A DNA stretch of 15,267 bases from Candidatus Dojkabacteria bacterium UBA5209 (GTDB taxonomy: Bacteria; Patescibacteriota; Dojkabacteria; SC72): contig DHVL01000036.1 in assembly GCA_002412645.1 (NCBI GenBank), positions 1-15,267 of the forward strand, given 5' to 3'. Below the pieces are notes generated by a model, which saw only the letters and a program-made list of their open reading frames with translations, did no database searches and was not told where the DNA came from. How positions within the stretch are numbered: position 1 is the stretch's first letter; the number at the start of each line of letters is the position of its first letter. Made by a program: the position numbers and the translations under genes. Shown here in pieces: positions 7,242 through 14,056 of the stretch.

Positions 7242-8195
7242 ATGGAAAAAAGAACAAGAGTAATTTTTTTGGGTACTGATTGGGAGTCTGTTGAGACTCT
7301 TAGGGTTTTGCATGAGGATGAGAGATTTGATGTTGTTGGAGTGATAACTACAGTAGACAAACCTGTTGGTAGGAAACAGTTGTTAACTCCTTCGAAGGTA
7401 AAGGAGTATGCCTTAGATAGTGGTATAGAGGTTTTTCATACAGAAAAAAACGTTGATAGGTATCAAAAAGCAATCGATATCTTTAAGCCAGAACTAATCG
7501 TATGCAAGGCATTTGGTGAGTTAATACCAGGATTCTTTTTAGAATATCCTAAATACAAATCAATTAATGTCCATTTTTCAATACTTCCTAAATACAGGGG
7601 TGCAGTACCAATTCAGAAAGCAATATTAGAGGGAGAGCGAGAAACAGGAATTACCTTTATGCTAATGGCTGAGGGTCTAGATGAGGGAGATATCCTAGAG
7701 ATATATAAAGAGCAGATACAACCAAATGATACAAACCTTTCATTAAGAGAAAGGCTTGTAAAAAAGTCAGCTTCCGTTATAGGGGATGTTCTACAAAGAT
7801 GGATAGATGGAGAGATTACACCTCAGAAGCAAGATTCTTCAAAAGCAACGTATTGCTGGCAGAAAGATATATCAAAAGAAAATGCGGAAATCAAATGGGA
7901 AGTAATGGAACCTGAATATATTGAAAGGCTAGTAAGAGCAATGATTCCTTGGCCTATTGCTTGGACAACTGTAAATATACAAGGTAATACCAAGATTATG
8001 AAAATATTTGAATCAGAACTCTTAGAGATACTCTCGGACAATACTCCCGGTACTCTCTATTCAGAAAACAATCAACTTCTTTTCTCTACTAAAAACCCTA
8101 ATCTCTCTCTTAGAGTAAAGGATTTACAGATAGAGGGTAAAGCAAGAACAAAAGAAAGAGATTTTCTTAATGGATTAGGAAGGGAATTAATCTAG
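7242..8195 (+). CDS. fmt: Methionyl-tRNA formyltransferase
   Basis: Fmt puts a formyl group from 10-formyltetrahydrofolate on initiator Met-tRNA. From the ATG at 7242 the protein has 317 residues, close to the 315 of E. coli. The catalytic core is clear: N109 and H111 in INVHFSILPKYRGAVPIQKAI and D147 in EGLDEGDIL. The C-terminal tRNA-binding domain is present, including RAMIPWPIAWTTV, the PGTLYSENNQLLFSTKNPNL stretch and LQIEGKARTKERDFLNG. A GTG at 7227 would add five residues, but it lies upstream of the -10 box TAGAAT, so ATG is the better start. The mRNA is probably leaderless. The gene is divergent from tgt (131 bp between starts), so two translation or tRNA genes share one regulatory region. 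Its stop overlaps that of the convergent gene in CTAG. Confidence 0.95.
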   Translation: MEKRTRVIFLGTDWESVETLRVLHEDERFDVVGVITTVDKPVGRKQLLTPSKVKEYALDSGIEVFHTEKNVDRYQKAIDIFKPELIVCKAFGELIPGFFLEYPKYKSINVHFSILPKYRGAVPIQKAILEGERETGITFMLMAEGLDEGDILEIYKEQIQPNDTNLSLRERLVKKSASVIGDVLQRWIDGEITPQKQDSSKATYCWQKDISKENAEIKWEVMEPEYIERLVRAMIPWPIAWTTVNIQGNTKIMKIFESELLEILSDNTPGTLYSENNQLLFSTKNPNLSLRVKDLQIEGKARTKERDFLNGLGRELI

Positions 8196-8743
8196 AACCT
8201 ACTACTAGGGATATAGTCTTCGTACTCTTTTTTGCTCCTCAAAGCTCTACCACCCCTTAATTTTAATTGTTCGTTTTTAATTCTCTTCTTTACATTCGTA
8301 ACCATTTCCTCCTCAACATATCCCCACTCATACATTATGATTTGCTCTAAAGGGGTCATCCCCTGCCAATTGGAAACCACATCATCTGTAATATTACCAA
8401 TAAGGGTAGCTTGAGCAAGTCTTCGAATAGCCTGATCTTCATCGAGGATATAAAGTTCAACAGTAGCCTCATCTTCCTCTTCTAAACACTGAGCTTCAAA
8501 GATAATATCATCTTTTAACTCCTCAAGAGTATCATTAAAGTGTTCATCCTCTTCTATCTCAAACTCATAAAGAATTAACTGCTCTAGTGCTGTTAAACCA
8601 TTCTCTTCAGAAGGAGAATCATCCGCTATTTCTCTATTTAAATATGCTAATGCTATCCTAAGTATCTTAAAATCTTTTATCTCTTGCTCTGGATTATCTT
8701 GTTCTTCTGGGTTTAAATCCTGTGGATCTTTAGAATCTGGCAT
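8192..8743 (-). CDS. Acidic unknown protein with an internal duplication
   Basis: I do not recognise this 183-residue protein. It is very acidic in residues 1-105 (many Glu and Asp) and basic toward the C-terminus (KKRIKNEQLKLRGGRALRSKK). It has no signal peptide or membrane segment. Two stretches look duplicated: GLTALEQLILYEFEIEEDE (49-67) and GMTPLEQIIMYEWGYVEEE (128-146). Weaker similarity extends about 20 residues before each, so there may be two copies of a small helical domain of about 45 residues. The likely promoter is at 8772-8800, just after rnpB on the same strand. No Shine-Dalgarno motif precedes the ATG. It converges with fmt, and the two stop codons overlap in CTAG. Cytoplasmic, function unknown. 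Confidence 0.8.
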   Translation of the reverse strand: MPDSKDPQDLNPEEQDNPEQEIKDFKILRIALAYLNREIADDSPSEENGLTALEQLILYEFEIEEDEHFNDTLEELKDDIIFEAQCLEEEDEATVELYILDEDQAIRRLAQATLIGNITDDVVSNWQGMTPLEQIIMYEWGYVEEEMVTNVKKRIKNEQLKLRGGRALRSKKEYEDYIPSSRF

Positions 8744-8771
8744 ATCTGTAAGGTAGAAATTTTAATAACCT

Positions 8772-8800
8772 ATAATATCAGGAATTCGGATTTTTGAAAA
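8772..8800 (-). promoter_or_regulatory. Putative promoter for the acidic protein gene
   Basis: On the minus strand TTTTCA (8795-8800), a 17-nt spacer and TATTAT (8772-8777) preceded by TGA form an extended -10 promoter in the short gap between rnpB and the gene at 8743. The leader would be about 20 nt. Confidence 0.45.
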
Positions 8801-8808
8801 TAGAAAAT

Positions 8809-9106
8809 GCGTAAGTATCAAGTAAGCCGGATTCTGTATCAAACGACCATCTATCTATGCGGTTAAACCTTGCTCCAGGGGGGGTTACCACGCGATATTG
8901 TATTACTACAATACCCGGTGGTCTCTTACACCACCATTTCACCCTTACCTAAGTAAACTTAGGCGGTATAACTTTCTGTTGCCCTTTTCTCCGAAAGATC
9001 ACTCCCTCCCAACTCTCGTTGGCACCTATCTCGTATGTGAGACAACATGGAGTCCGGACTTTCCTCACTAATTATTAATTAGCGCGATCGTATATGATAC
9101 TTACGC
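8809..9106 (-). ncRNA. rnpB: RNase P RNA
   Basis: This is the catalytic RNA that cuts the 5' leader from tRNA precursors. The ends are set by a perfect 12-bp P1 stem, GCGTAAGTATCA (9095-9106, reading minus) with TGATACTTACGC (8809-8820). Universal elements are present: GAGGAAAGTCCGGACTCC (P4/P5 5' side), GGTAAGGGTGAAATGGTGG, TAAGAGACCACC and ACAGAATCCGGCTTAC (P4 3' side). P2 (ACGATC with GGTCGT), P3 (CTAATT/AATTAG), P12 (CCTAAG/CTTAGG) and P13-14-like hairpins can be drawn. At about 298 nt it is short (E. coli 377). Only about 23 nt separate the P5 3' strand (GGAG) from the P2 3' strand, so P15, P16, P17 and P18 appear to be missing. It has its own -10 box. Confidence 0.96.
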
Positions 9107-9111
9107 CACAT

Positions 9112-9117
9112 ATTATA
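9112..9117 (-). promoter_or_regulatory. rnpB promoter, -10 box
   Basis: A perfect TATAAT on the minus strand ends 5 nt before the first base of the P1 stem at 9106. That places the transcription start at the mature 5' end of the RNA. The -35 region falls inside the end of the toxin gene and is weak (TTCTGT at 17 nt). Confidence 0.6.
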
Positions 9118-9124
9118 CTAAAAT

Positions 9125-9415
9125 TTACTTATAAACAGAAGATTTACCATCATGGCCACCAGTTGTAAGAATAACAATGGTATCCCTATTCAAATACTTC
9201 CAAACAATCCTAATATCACCAGTAACCCTAGAACTATATACAACACCAAAGTTAGTAATATCCACCTTATGTGTCTTTAAACTAGGATAGTAAGGATCTA
9301 ACATAAACCTGTGGAAGAATTTATCATATTTTATCGCAAGTGAACGGTCTCTCTTTACTAATTTGGAACGTCTTCTTAAGTAGTTCTGGGAAAGCTCTAC
9401 CTTAAACATCTTCAT
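9125..9415 (-). CDS. RelE/ParE-superfamily toxin
   Basis: This 96-residue protein has the small basic RelE/ParE fold pattern: an N-terminal strand MFKVELSQNYLRR, a basic helical pair, LKTHKV, then YSSRVTGDIRIVWKYL and the C-terminal GGHDGKSSVYK. The GGHD...VY ending is typical of YafQ/RelE-like mRNA interferases, which cut mRNA in the ribosome, but ParE-like action cannot be excluded from sequence alone. The ATG at 9415 overlaps the end of the antitoxin gene by 14 nt, the usual arrangement for translational coupling. A second in-frame ATG lies at 9409. The gene ends only 19 nt before the 5' end of rnpB. Confidence 0.88.
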   Translation of the reverse strand: MKMFKVELSQNYLRRRSKLVKRDRSLAIKYDKFFHRFMLDPYYPSLKTHKVDITNFGVVYSSRVTGDIRIVWKYLNRDTIVILTTGGHDGKSSVYK

Positions 9416-9680
9416 CGAAGCTACGCATGATTGCTATTGCTTCTTCTGGAGTCCTAGCCTCAAGAACTCTACCATTTCTAACATCATCAATAGCTTCTGG
9501 TAAATCTTTAAGCAACTCCCTATCTATATCATCAATCTCTACACTATTACCCAATTCATTTAACAGGGCATACCTAACATATTCTGGAACAGAAATTCCC
9601 CTTCTCTTTGCTTCAAAAGAAACCCTATCCCTAAGAGTATCCGACATATTAACTTGTATTCTATTCTTATACTTTCCCAT
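9402..9680 (-). CDS. Ribbon-helix-helix antitoxin
   Basis: From the ATG at 9680 the product has 92 residues. Its N-terminus RIQVNMSDTLRDRVSFEAKR, followed by RGISVPEYVRYALLNEL, is a clear ribbon-helix-helix DNA-binding domain (Arc/CopG type, about 5-42). The acidic C-terminal half (VEIDDIDRELLKDLPEAIDD...) would wrap and neutralise the toxin. A longer reading from 9698 is open, but it starts upstream of the -10 box, so 9680 is chosen. The start codon sits inside the palindrome CCCATATATGGG, a good candidate operator for autoregulation. Confidence 0.88.
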   Translation of the reverse strand: MGKYKNRIQVNMSDTLRDRVSFEAKRRGISVPEYVRYALLNELGNSVEIDDIDRELLKDLPEAIDDVRNGRVLEARTPEEAIAIMRSFDEDV

Positions 9681-9717
9681 ATATGGGTAGTATAGCACTC
9701 ACTGAGCACACGCACAA
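9676..9717 (-). promoter_or_regulatory. Toxin-antitoxin promoter and palindromic operator
   Basis: On the minus strand TTGTGC (9712-9717), 17 nt and TATACT (9689-9694) form the promoter; the ATG follows 8 nt after the -10 box. A perfect 12-bp palindrome CCCATATATGGG (9676-9687) covers the transcription start and the ATG. A shorter palindrome, CTCACTGAG (9698-9706), lies in the -35/-10 spacer. RHH antitoxins commonly bind such sites to repress their own operon. Confidence 0.6.
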
Positions 9718-9722
9718 CTCTC

Positions 9723-10577
9723 TTACTTTCTCTCTTTGTTAAAATACAAAACTATAAAGACAGGTATTAACACAACAGGAGAGAACACTAATATCCATAT
9801 ACCAACATTTACAAGACCCTTTAGTGCAGAAACTAACGCACTTAAAGCAGCTTTAAACTCACCAACTGGCTTCCATGGCTCATCTGAGATATTTAACCCC
9901 TCCTTATCTATACTAAATGTCACAGTAATATATGAATAGTCGGTCTGACTATCGAAATATCTCTTCTGTGCCTCATAACTCTCAATATCACCCCTTACAG
10001 TATTTAATTCCTTCTGAACAGCCAATATGTCCTGTACAGACTCAGCACCCTCAAGAATACCCACTAATTGAGTCTCTACCTTTTTAAGATTTTCTAATCT
10101 AGATGTAATATCAATATATCTCTCTGTTAAATCATTAGTACCCACATTAGCAAATATCACTTCCCCCTCCATCTCTCTTAAATCACTGTAATATGCTTCA
10201 AAACTCTCTACTGGAACCTTAATTGTTAACTGAACATATCTATCATTACCCCTACCACTATCATTAATATTTGTAACCTGTGCCTCATATTTACTATTTA
10301 CACCATTAAGATCCTCTACAGATTCATCAATATCTACAACAAGGAAATTAACAGTCCCTGTTTTCTGTACCTTAGAACCCTCTTCATTGTTGTAAAGACC
10401 CCCTTCCCTCACATCCATACTTGGTATCGCAGCCTCATATGTTGTAACAGAATCTTTACTATATTCAACGGAAGGATTCTTTCTAGCATATATAAACCAA
10501 GAAAGAAGCTGTACTATTACAAAACCAGATATCAATACACCAACTACAATCAAAGCAATTAAGGATGTTTTCTTCAT
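9723..10577 (-). CDS. DUF4349 membrane protein
   Basis: From MKKTSLIALIVVG (ATG at 10577) the protein has 284 residues. There is an N-terminal membrane helix (about 5-30), an extracytoplasmic region, then a coiled coil typical of DUF4349 (LTERYIDITSRLENLKK...ESVQDILAVQKELNTVRGDI, about 149-200). The strand YSYITVTFSI precedes a C-terminal helix (about 253-278) ending in FNKERK. In this family the coiled coil and C-terminal helix are conserved; the role is unknown, possibly envelope-related. A longer frame from 10637 would start inside the terminator U-tract region of the ribosomal cluster and is not credible. It stands alone after that terminator. No Shine-Dalgarno motif is present and the promoter is not clear. 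Confidence 0.88.
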   Translation of the reverse strand: MKKTSLIALIVVGVLISGFVIVQLLSWFIYARKNPSVEYSKDSVTTYEAAIPSMDVREGGLYNNEEGSKVQKTGTVNFLVVDIDESVEDLNGVNSKYEAQVTNINDSGRGNDRYVQLTIKVPVESFEAYYSDLREMEGEVIFANVGTNDLTERYIDITSRLENLKKVETQLVGILEGAESVQDILAVQKELNTVRGDIESYEAQKRYFDSQTDYSYITVTFSIDKEGLNISDEPWKPVGEFKAALSALVSALKGLVNVGIWILVFSPVVLIPVFIVLYFNKERK

Positions 10578-10624
10578 ACAAAAATATAGTGAACTTATAT
10601 ACAAATATATATTACAGAAGTTCC

Positions 10625-10649
10625 AAAAAAAAAGCACCTTGCGGTGCTT
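10625..10649 (-). terminator. Intrinsic terminator of the ribosomal-protein cluster
   Basis: On the minus strand AAGCACC (10643-10649) pairs with GGTGCTT (10632-10638) across a GCAA tetraloop (GNRA type), and the stem runs into nine T's (10625-10633). It lies 8 nt after the rpsI stop codon, with no other gene between. Confidence 0.9.
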
Positions 10650-10657
10650 CTGTCTTC

Positions 10658-11056
10658 TTAACGTTTGGAGAATTGAGGCTTTTTTCTAGCCTTAACCTGA
10701 TTATATTTCTTCCTCTCGACTGCCCTTGGATCTCTAGTGACTAAGTTAGCCTTTCTTAATGCCGGCTTTAATGACTCATCCATACTGTACAAAGCTCTAG
10801 CTAAACCCAATGCAACACTATCTGCCTGACCTGCAATACCACCGCCACTAACCTTTGCGGTAAAATGATATTTACCCTGTAAATCTGTTACTACAAAAGG
10901 CTTCATTACAATACCTAATGCAACAGGAATACCTGCAAAGTAAGCATCTACTGCTTTACCATTCACAGTACTTGCCTTATCTCCAGCAACAACCCTTACT
11001 CTTGCTGTAGATGTTTTTCTTCTTCCAATTCCTTCAAAATATTTTTCCTTACTCAC
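10658..11056 (-). CDS. rpsI: 30S ribosomal protein S9 (uS9)
   Basis: This 132-residue uS9 has the N-terminal GIGRRKTSTARVR, the middle KVSGGGIAGQADSVALGLARAL and the basic tail ending KKPQFSKR, which reaches the P-site tRNA in the 30S subunit. The start is GTG at 11056. An ATG four bases upstream (11060) is out of frame and reads M-S-E-stop. It is the last gene of the cluster, 11 nt after rplM, and is followed by the terminator. The pairing rplM-rpsI is the usual bacterial one. Confidence 0.97.
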   Translation of the reverse strand: MSKEKYFEGIGRRKTSTARVRVVAGDKASTVNGKAVDAYFAGIPVALGIVMKPFVVTDLQGKYHFTAKVSGGGIAGQADSVALGLARALYSMDESLKPALRKANLVTRDPRAVERKKYNQVKARKKPQFSKR

Positions 11057-11067
11057 TCATTAAACTA

Positions 11068-11502
11068 TTAAAATTTATACTCTTTAGGACTCTGTGCCTG
11101 ATGTTTATGTTCATCATTCTTATATACAAAAAGCCTATTCATTCTTAAATCTCTTAACTTGTTCTTAGGAAGCATATTCTTAACTGCATCTAAGATTATC
11201 TTACTCGAATCCTTCTTCAATTGATCACTAAATACTGTCTCTCTTAAACCACCAGGATATCCAGAATAGCTGTAATACATCTTCTTGTTCTCTTTCCCTC
11301 TAGTAAGCTTAATATCATCAGAATTAATAACTACAACATAGTCACCACAATCAACATTAGGAACTATCTCTGCTTTCTCTTTACCAATCAGAATAGAAGC
11401 AATCCTTGTAGCCAATCTACCAAGAATCTGATCCTTAGCATCAATTATATACCACTCTCTATTTATATCTTCTTTTTTAGTCCACTCTGTCTTGTACTTC
11501 AT
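11068..11502 (-). CDS. rplM: 50S ribosomal protein L13 (uL13)
   Basis: This 144-residue uL13 (E. coli 142) contains REWYIIDAKDQILGRLATRIASIL at the start, GDYVVVINSDDIKLTRGK and the family signature around YYSYSGYPGGLRE, then AVKNMLPKNKLRDLRMNRLFVY. It is an early-assembling 23S rRNA binder. It follows rplQ by 17 nt and precedes rpsI by 11 nt. No Shine-Dalgarno motif precedes its ATG. Confidence 0.97.
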   Translation of the reverse strand: MKYKTEWTKKEDINREWYIIDAKDQILGRLATRIASILIGKEKAEIVPNVDCGDYVVVINSDDIKLTRGKENKKMYYSYSGYPGGLRETVFSDQLKKDSSKIILDAVKNMLPKNKLRDLRMNRLFVYKNDEHKHQAQSPKEYKF

Positions 11503-11519
11503 TCTTTGATATATATAAT

Positions 11520-12044
11520 TTAAAGACCTGATCTAGATTTAGCTCTCTCTTTATTAACAGCTCCTACTTTCTTAGATACCGATTTCTTAGACCCAACATT
11601 CAAAAGATTCTTCCTCTCAAGCTTTTTACTTTCCACTTCTTTCTCTTCTTCAACATCATCTTTCTTCTTCTCAACTTTCTTAACCTTCTTTACCTTTAAC
11701 CCATCTATTACTATCTGAGAAACCTCTGAATTATCACCCTCTCGAAAACCAATCTTTCTAACAACCACCTTACTATTTTCTTTCTTAGAAAACTCTACAA
11801 ACTTCTTCACTAACTCCTTATCACCAAGTATTACTTGTAATTCTCTTCTAAGATTTAAATCTCCATCCTTAGCATTCTTAACCTTGTGCATTAAAGACTC
11901 TAACTCCCCCTTTACTACTTTAGCTTTAGCAGTACTAGTCTTTATACTACCACTATGTACCAAAGATCTAATCTGGTTCTTTATCAATGCCTTTCTGTGA
12001 GCCATAGTTCTACCTAGTTTTTTAGTCTTAATCCTTTTATACAT
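11520..12044 (-). CDS. rplQ: 50S ribosomal protein L17 (bL17) with charged tail
   Basis: Residues 1 to about 118 form a normal bL17 core (KLGRTMAHRKALIKNQIRSLV, the IKTSTAKAKVVKGELESL segment, VVVRKIGFREGDNSEVSQIVID). The remaining 55 or so residues are a tail of alternating Lys- and Glu-rich blocks ending KERAKSRSGL, making 174 residues against about 120-130 in most bacteria. The tail is probably disordered and may reach along the ribosome surface. The ATG lies 5 nt after the rpoA stop, the conserved rpoA-rplQ pairing. Confidence 0.96.
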   Translation of the reverse strand: MYKRIKTKKLGRTMAHRKALIKNQIRSLVHSGSIKTSTAKAKVVKGELESLMHKVKNAKDGDLNLRRELQVILGDKELVKKFVEFSKKENSKVVVRKIGFREGDNSEVSQIVIDGLKVKKVKKVEKKKDDVEEEKEVESKKLERKNLLNVGSKKSVSKKVGAVNKERAKSRSGL

Positions 12045-12049
12045 TCTAA

Positions 12050-13012
12050 TTACTCACTCTTTATATTAATTCCATACTGATTTAAAAGCTCTACTACCTC
12101 ATTAAGCGATTTGTTACCAAATCCAGAAAGAGAAAGTAAGTCATCAACAGTAACACTCTTTAAATCTCCTAATGTCTTGTATCCACCAGCTAGCAATCCT
12201 GTCTTAGATCTCTTTGAAATCTGTAAATCTTCAATTCTTAAATCATTTGCCTCATCATATTCCTCTTCTACAACCTCTTCTATTTCTACAGTATTAATCT
12301 CCTCTTCTCTCTGCTCTACCTCTTTTTTAGAAATACCCATAGCGATCATAACCTTACCTGCAAATTCCTGTAATATCTTAGCTGATTCTAAAAGAGCCTC
12401 TTTTGGAGTAATACTACCATCTGTTTCTACCTCTATTAAAACTGCATCCAAGTCTGTCTCTTGACCCTTACGAGTCTGTTCAACACTCATACTTACTCTC
12501 TCTATTGGTGTAAAATCACAGTCTAGAGGAATCATTCCTCCCTCTTCTCTATCAATATGTCCTGCATCTCTATATCCAATTCCTGATTCTACAGTTAACT
12601 CCATTACTAACTCTGCAGATGCATCTGTTAGATTTGCAATTACAATATCTGGTGTAGCAACTGTAACACCTGCTTCTACCTCTATATCTGATGCCTTAAC
12701 AACACCCTTTCCTTTAGCAGAAATCTTACATACCTTTGCATCCTCAGAATCAACTCTAAACTTAACCTGCTTAAGATTAAGAATTATTGTTGTTAAGTCT
12801 TCCTTTACTCCATTTATTGTAGAGTACTCATGCTTTGCCCCCTTAACTTTTATTCCTGTTACTCCAGAACCCTTTAAACTTGAGTAAAGAATCCTTCTTA
12901 ACGCATTACCTAATGTCTGACCGTAACCTCTTGGTAAAGGAGAAATATCGTAAAGACCAATATTTCCTTCTTCCTTCTTTATACTTACTTTTATATCTTT
13001 AAATGCTTCCAT
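12050..13012 (-). CDS. rpoA: DNA-directed RNA polymerase subunit alpha
   Basis: This 320-residue alpha subunit has the N-terminal assembly domain (GYGQTLGNALRRILYSSLKG early on; ESGIGYRDAGHID; FTPIERVSMSVEQTR), an acidic linker of about 25 residues (EEEINTVEIEEVVEEEYDEAND) and a complete C-terminal domain (about 257-320). In that domain R268 of SKRSKTGLL matches the DNA-contacting R265 of E. coli, and GFGNKSLNEV matches the second contact loop, so UP-element binding is plausible. The position of E. coli N268 is Thr here. The gene lies between rpsD and rplQ, as in most bacteria. Confidence 0.98.
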   Translation of the reverse strand: MEAFKDIKVSIKKEEGNIGLYDISPLPRGYGQTLGNALRRILYSSLKGSGVTGIKVKGAKHEYSTINGVKEDLTTIILNLKQVKFRVDSEDAKVCKISAKGKGVVKASDIEVEAGVTVATPDIVIANLTDASAELVMELTVESGIGYRDAGHIDREEGGMIPLDCDFTPIERVSMSVEQTRKGQETDLDAVLIEVETDGSITPKEALLESAKILQEFAGKVMIAMGISKKEVEQREEEINTVEIEEVVEEEYDEANDLRIEDLQISKRSKTGLLAGGYKTLGDLKSVTVDDLLSLSGFGNKSLNEVVELLNQYGINIKSE

Positions 13013-13032
13013 GATTTATTTAAAACAAATTA

Positions 13033-13644
13033 TTATCTAGAGTAGAACTCTATGATGAGGTTCTCACGAATACCCTCATCTATTTCATCCCTAATTGGTA
13101 ATCTTGCTACCTTTACCTTAATATCCTTAGATTCTATCCACTCTGGAACAGGGAAGAATTTCTCAGATGGCGCAAGAGATGCTTTCTTTAATTCTAATGA
13201 ATCTCCCTCTCTCATCTCGTAAGAAGGGATTGTGAATTTCTGACCATTTAAAAGAACATGACCATGTACTACATACTGCCTTGCAGCTGATCTAGAAGGT
13301 GCTAAACCTGCTAAATACAGTACATTATCCATTCTTAACTCTAACAATCTTAAAAGTTCAAGACCCTTATCTGTATTGTAAACCTTAGACCTTCTATCTG
13401 CTTCCAAGTAAACATTCTTAAACTGTTTCTCTCTTAAACCATATGTTCTTTTTACCTTCTGCTTCTCTCTAAGCTGTATTCCATAGTTAGAAAGTCTTGT
13501 TCTTCTTTTACTACCATGCTGTCCTGGTACAAAAGGTTTCCTCTTCAAACCACTCTTTTCAGAAAATGATCTTGAACCTTTAAGGTGTAATTCTACACCC
13601 TCTCTTCTACTTAATCTTTCTTTTGGTCCTGTATATCTACCCAT
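13033..13644 (-). CDS. rpsD: 30S ribosomal protein S4 (uS4)
   Basis: This 203-residue uS4 is a primary 16S rRNA binder and assembly initiator. The N-terminal domain has KRKPFVPGQHGSKRRTRLSNYG and lacks the zinc Cys residues, so it is the zinc-independent form. The S4 RNA-binding domain (about 94-155) reads LRMDNVLYLAGLAPSRSAAR...YVVHGHVLLNG. The C-terminus ENLIIEFYSR is typical. It lies 25 nt after rpsK and 20 nt before rpoA. Confidence 0.98.
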   Translation of the reverse strand: MGRYTGPKERLSRREGVELHLKGSRSFSEKSGLKRKPFVPGQHGSKRRTRLSNYGIQLREKQKVKRTYGLREKQFKNVYLEADRRSKVYNTDKGLELLRLLELRMDNVLYLAGLAPSRSAARQYVVHGHVLLNGQKFTIPSYEMREGDSLELKKASLAPSEKFFPVPEWIESKDIKVKVARLPIRDEIDEGIRENLIIEFYSR

Positions 13645-13669
13645 TTAAAATATTTACAAATATTATTAA

Positions 13670-14050
13670 TTACTTTCTAGGTGCTTTTCTTGGTCTACAA
13701 CCATTGTGAGGAATAGGGGTTCTATCCACCAATGTAGTAATCTTTAAGCCTGCAGAATCTAAACCCTTAACTGCAGCATTTCTACCTGCTCCTGGTCCAC
13801 TAACAATTACTCTAACATCCTTTAATCCATATTTCCTTATTGCTTTCTCTGCTGCATCACTTGCTGCTTTAGTAGCTGCAAATGCAGTACTTCTTTTAGC
13901 ACCTTTAAAACCTACTACACTAGGACTACCCTGTACTAATACCTCACCATTTGTATCTGTAATTGAAATGATTGTATTGTTAAAAGTAGATTGTACTGTA
14001 ACAATACCAGATGACACACTCTTTTTTGCTTTCTTTTTACTAATTGCCAT
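13670..14050 (-). CDS. rpsK: 30S ribosomal protein S11 (uS11)
   Basis: This 126-residue uS11 of the 30S platform has the core VQSTFNNTIISITDTNGEVL, the GFKGAKRSTAFAATKAA segment, and the signature DRTPIPHNGCRPRKAPRK at the C-terminus. It starts 6 nt after the rpsM stop; no Shine-Dalgarno motif precedes it. Confidence 0.98.
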   Translation of the reverse strand: MAISKKKAKKSVSSGIVTVQSTFNNTIISITDTNGEVLVQGSPSVVGFKGAKRSTAFAATKAASDAAEKAIRKYGLKDVRVIVSGPGAGRNAAVKGLDSAGLKITTLVDRTPIPHNGCRPRKAPRK

Positions 14051-14056
14051 ATTATG

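Noticed and set aside
9681..9698. Antitoxin start at 9698 (MLYYPY...)
   Set aside because: It lies upstream of the -10 box, and the added residues do not fit RHH N-termini.
10578..10637. DUF4349 protein start at 10637
   Set aside because: The added 20 residues would be encoded in the terminator tail and A/T-rich spacer, and MKKTSLIAL is a normal membrane-helix start.
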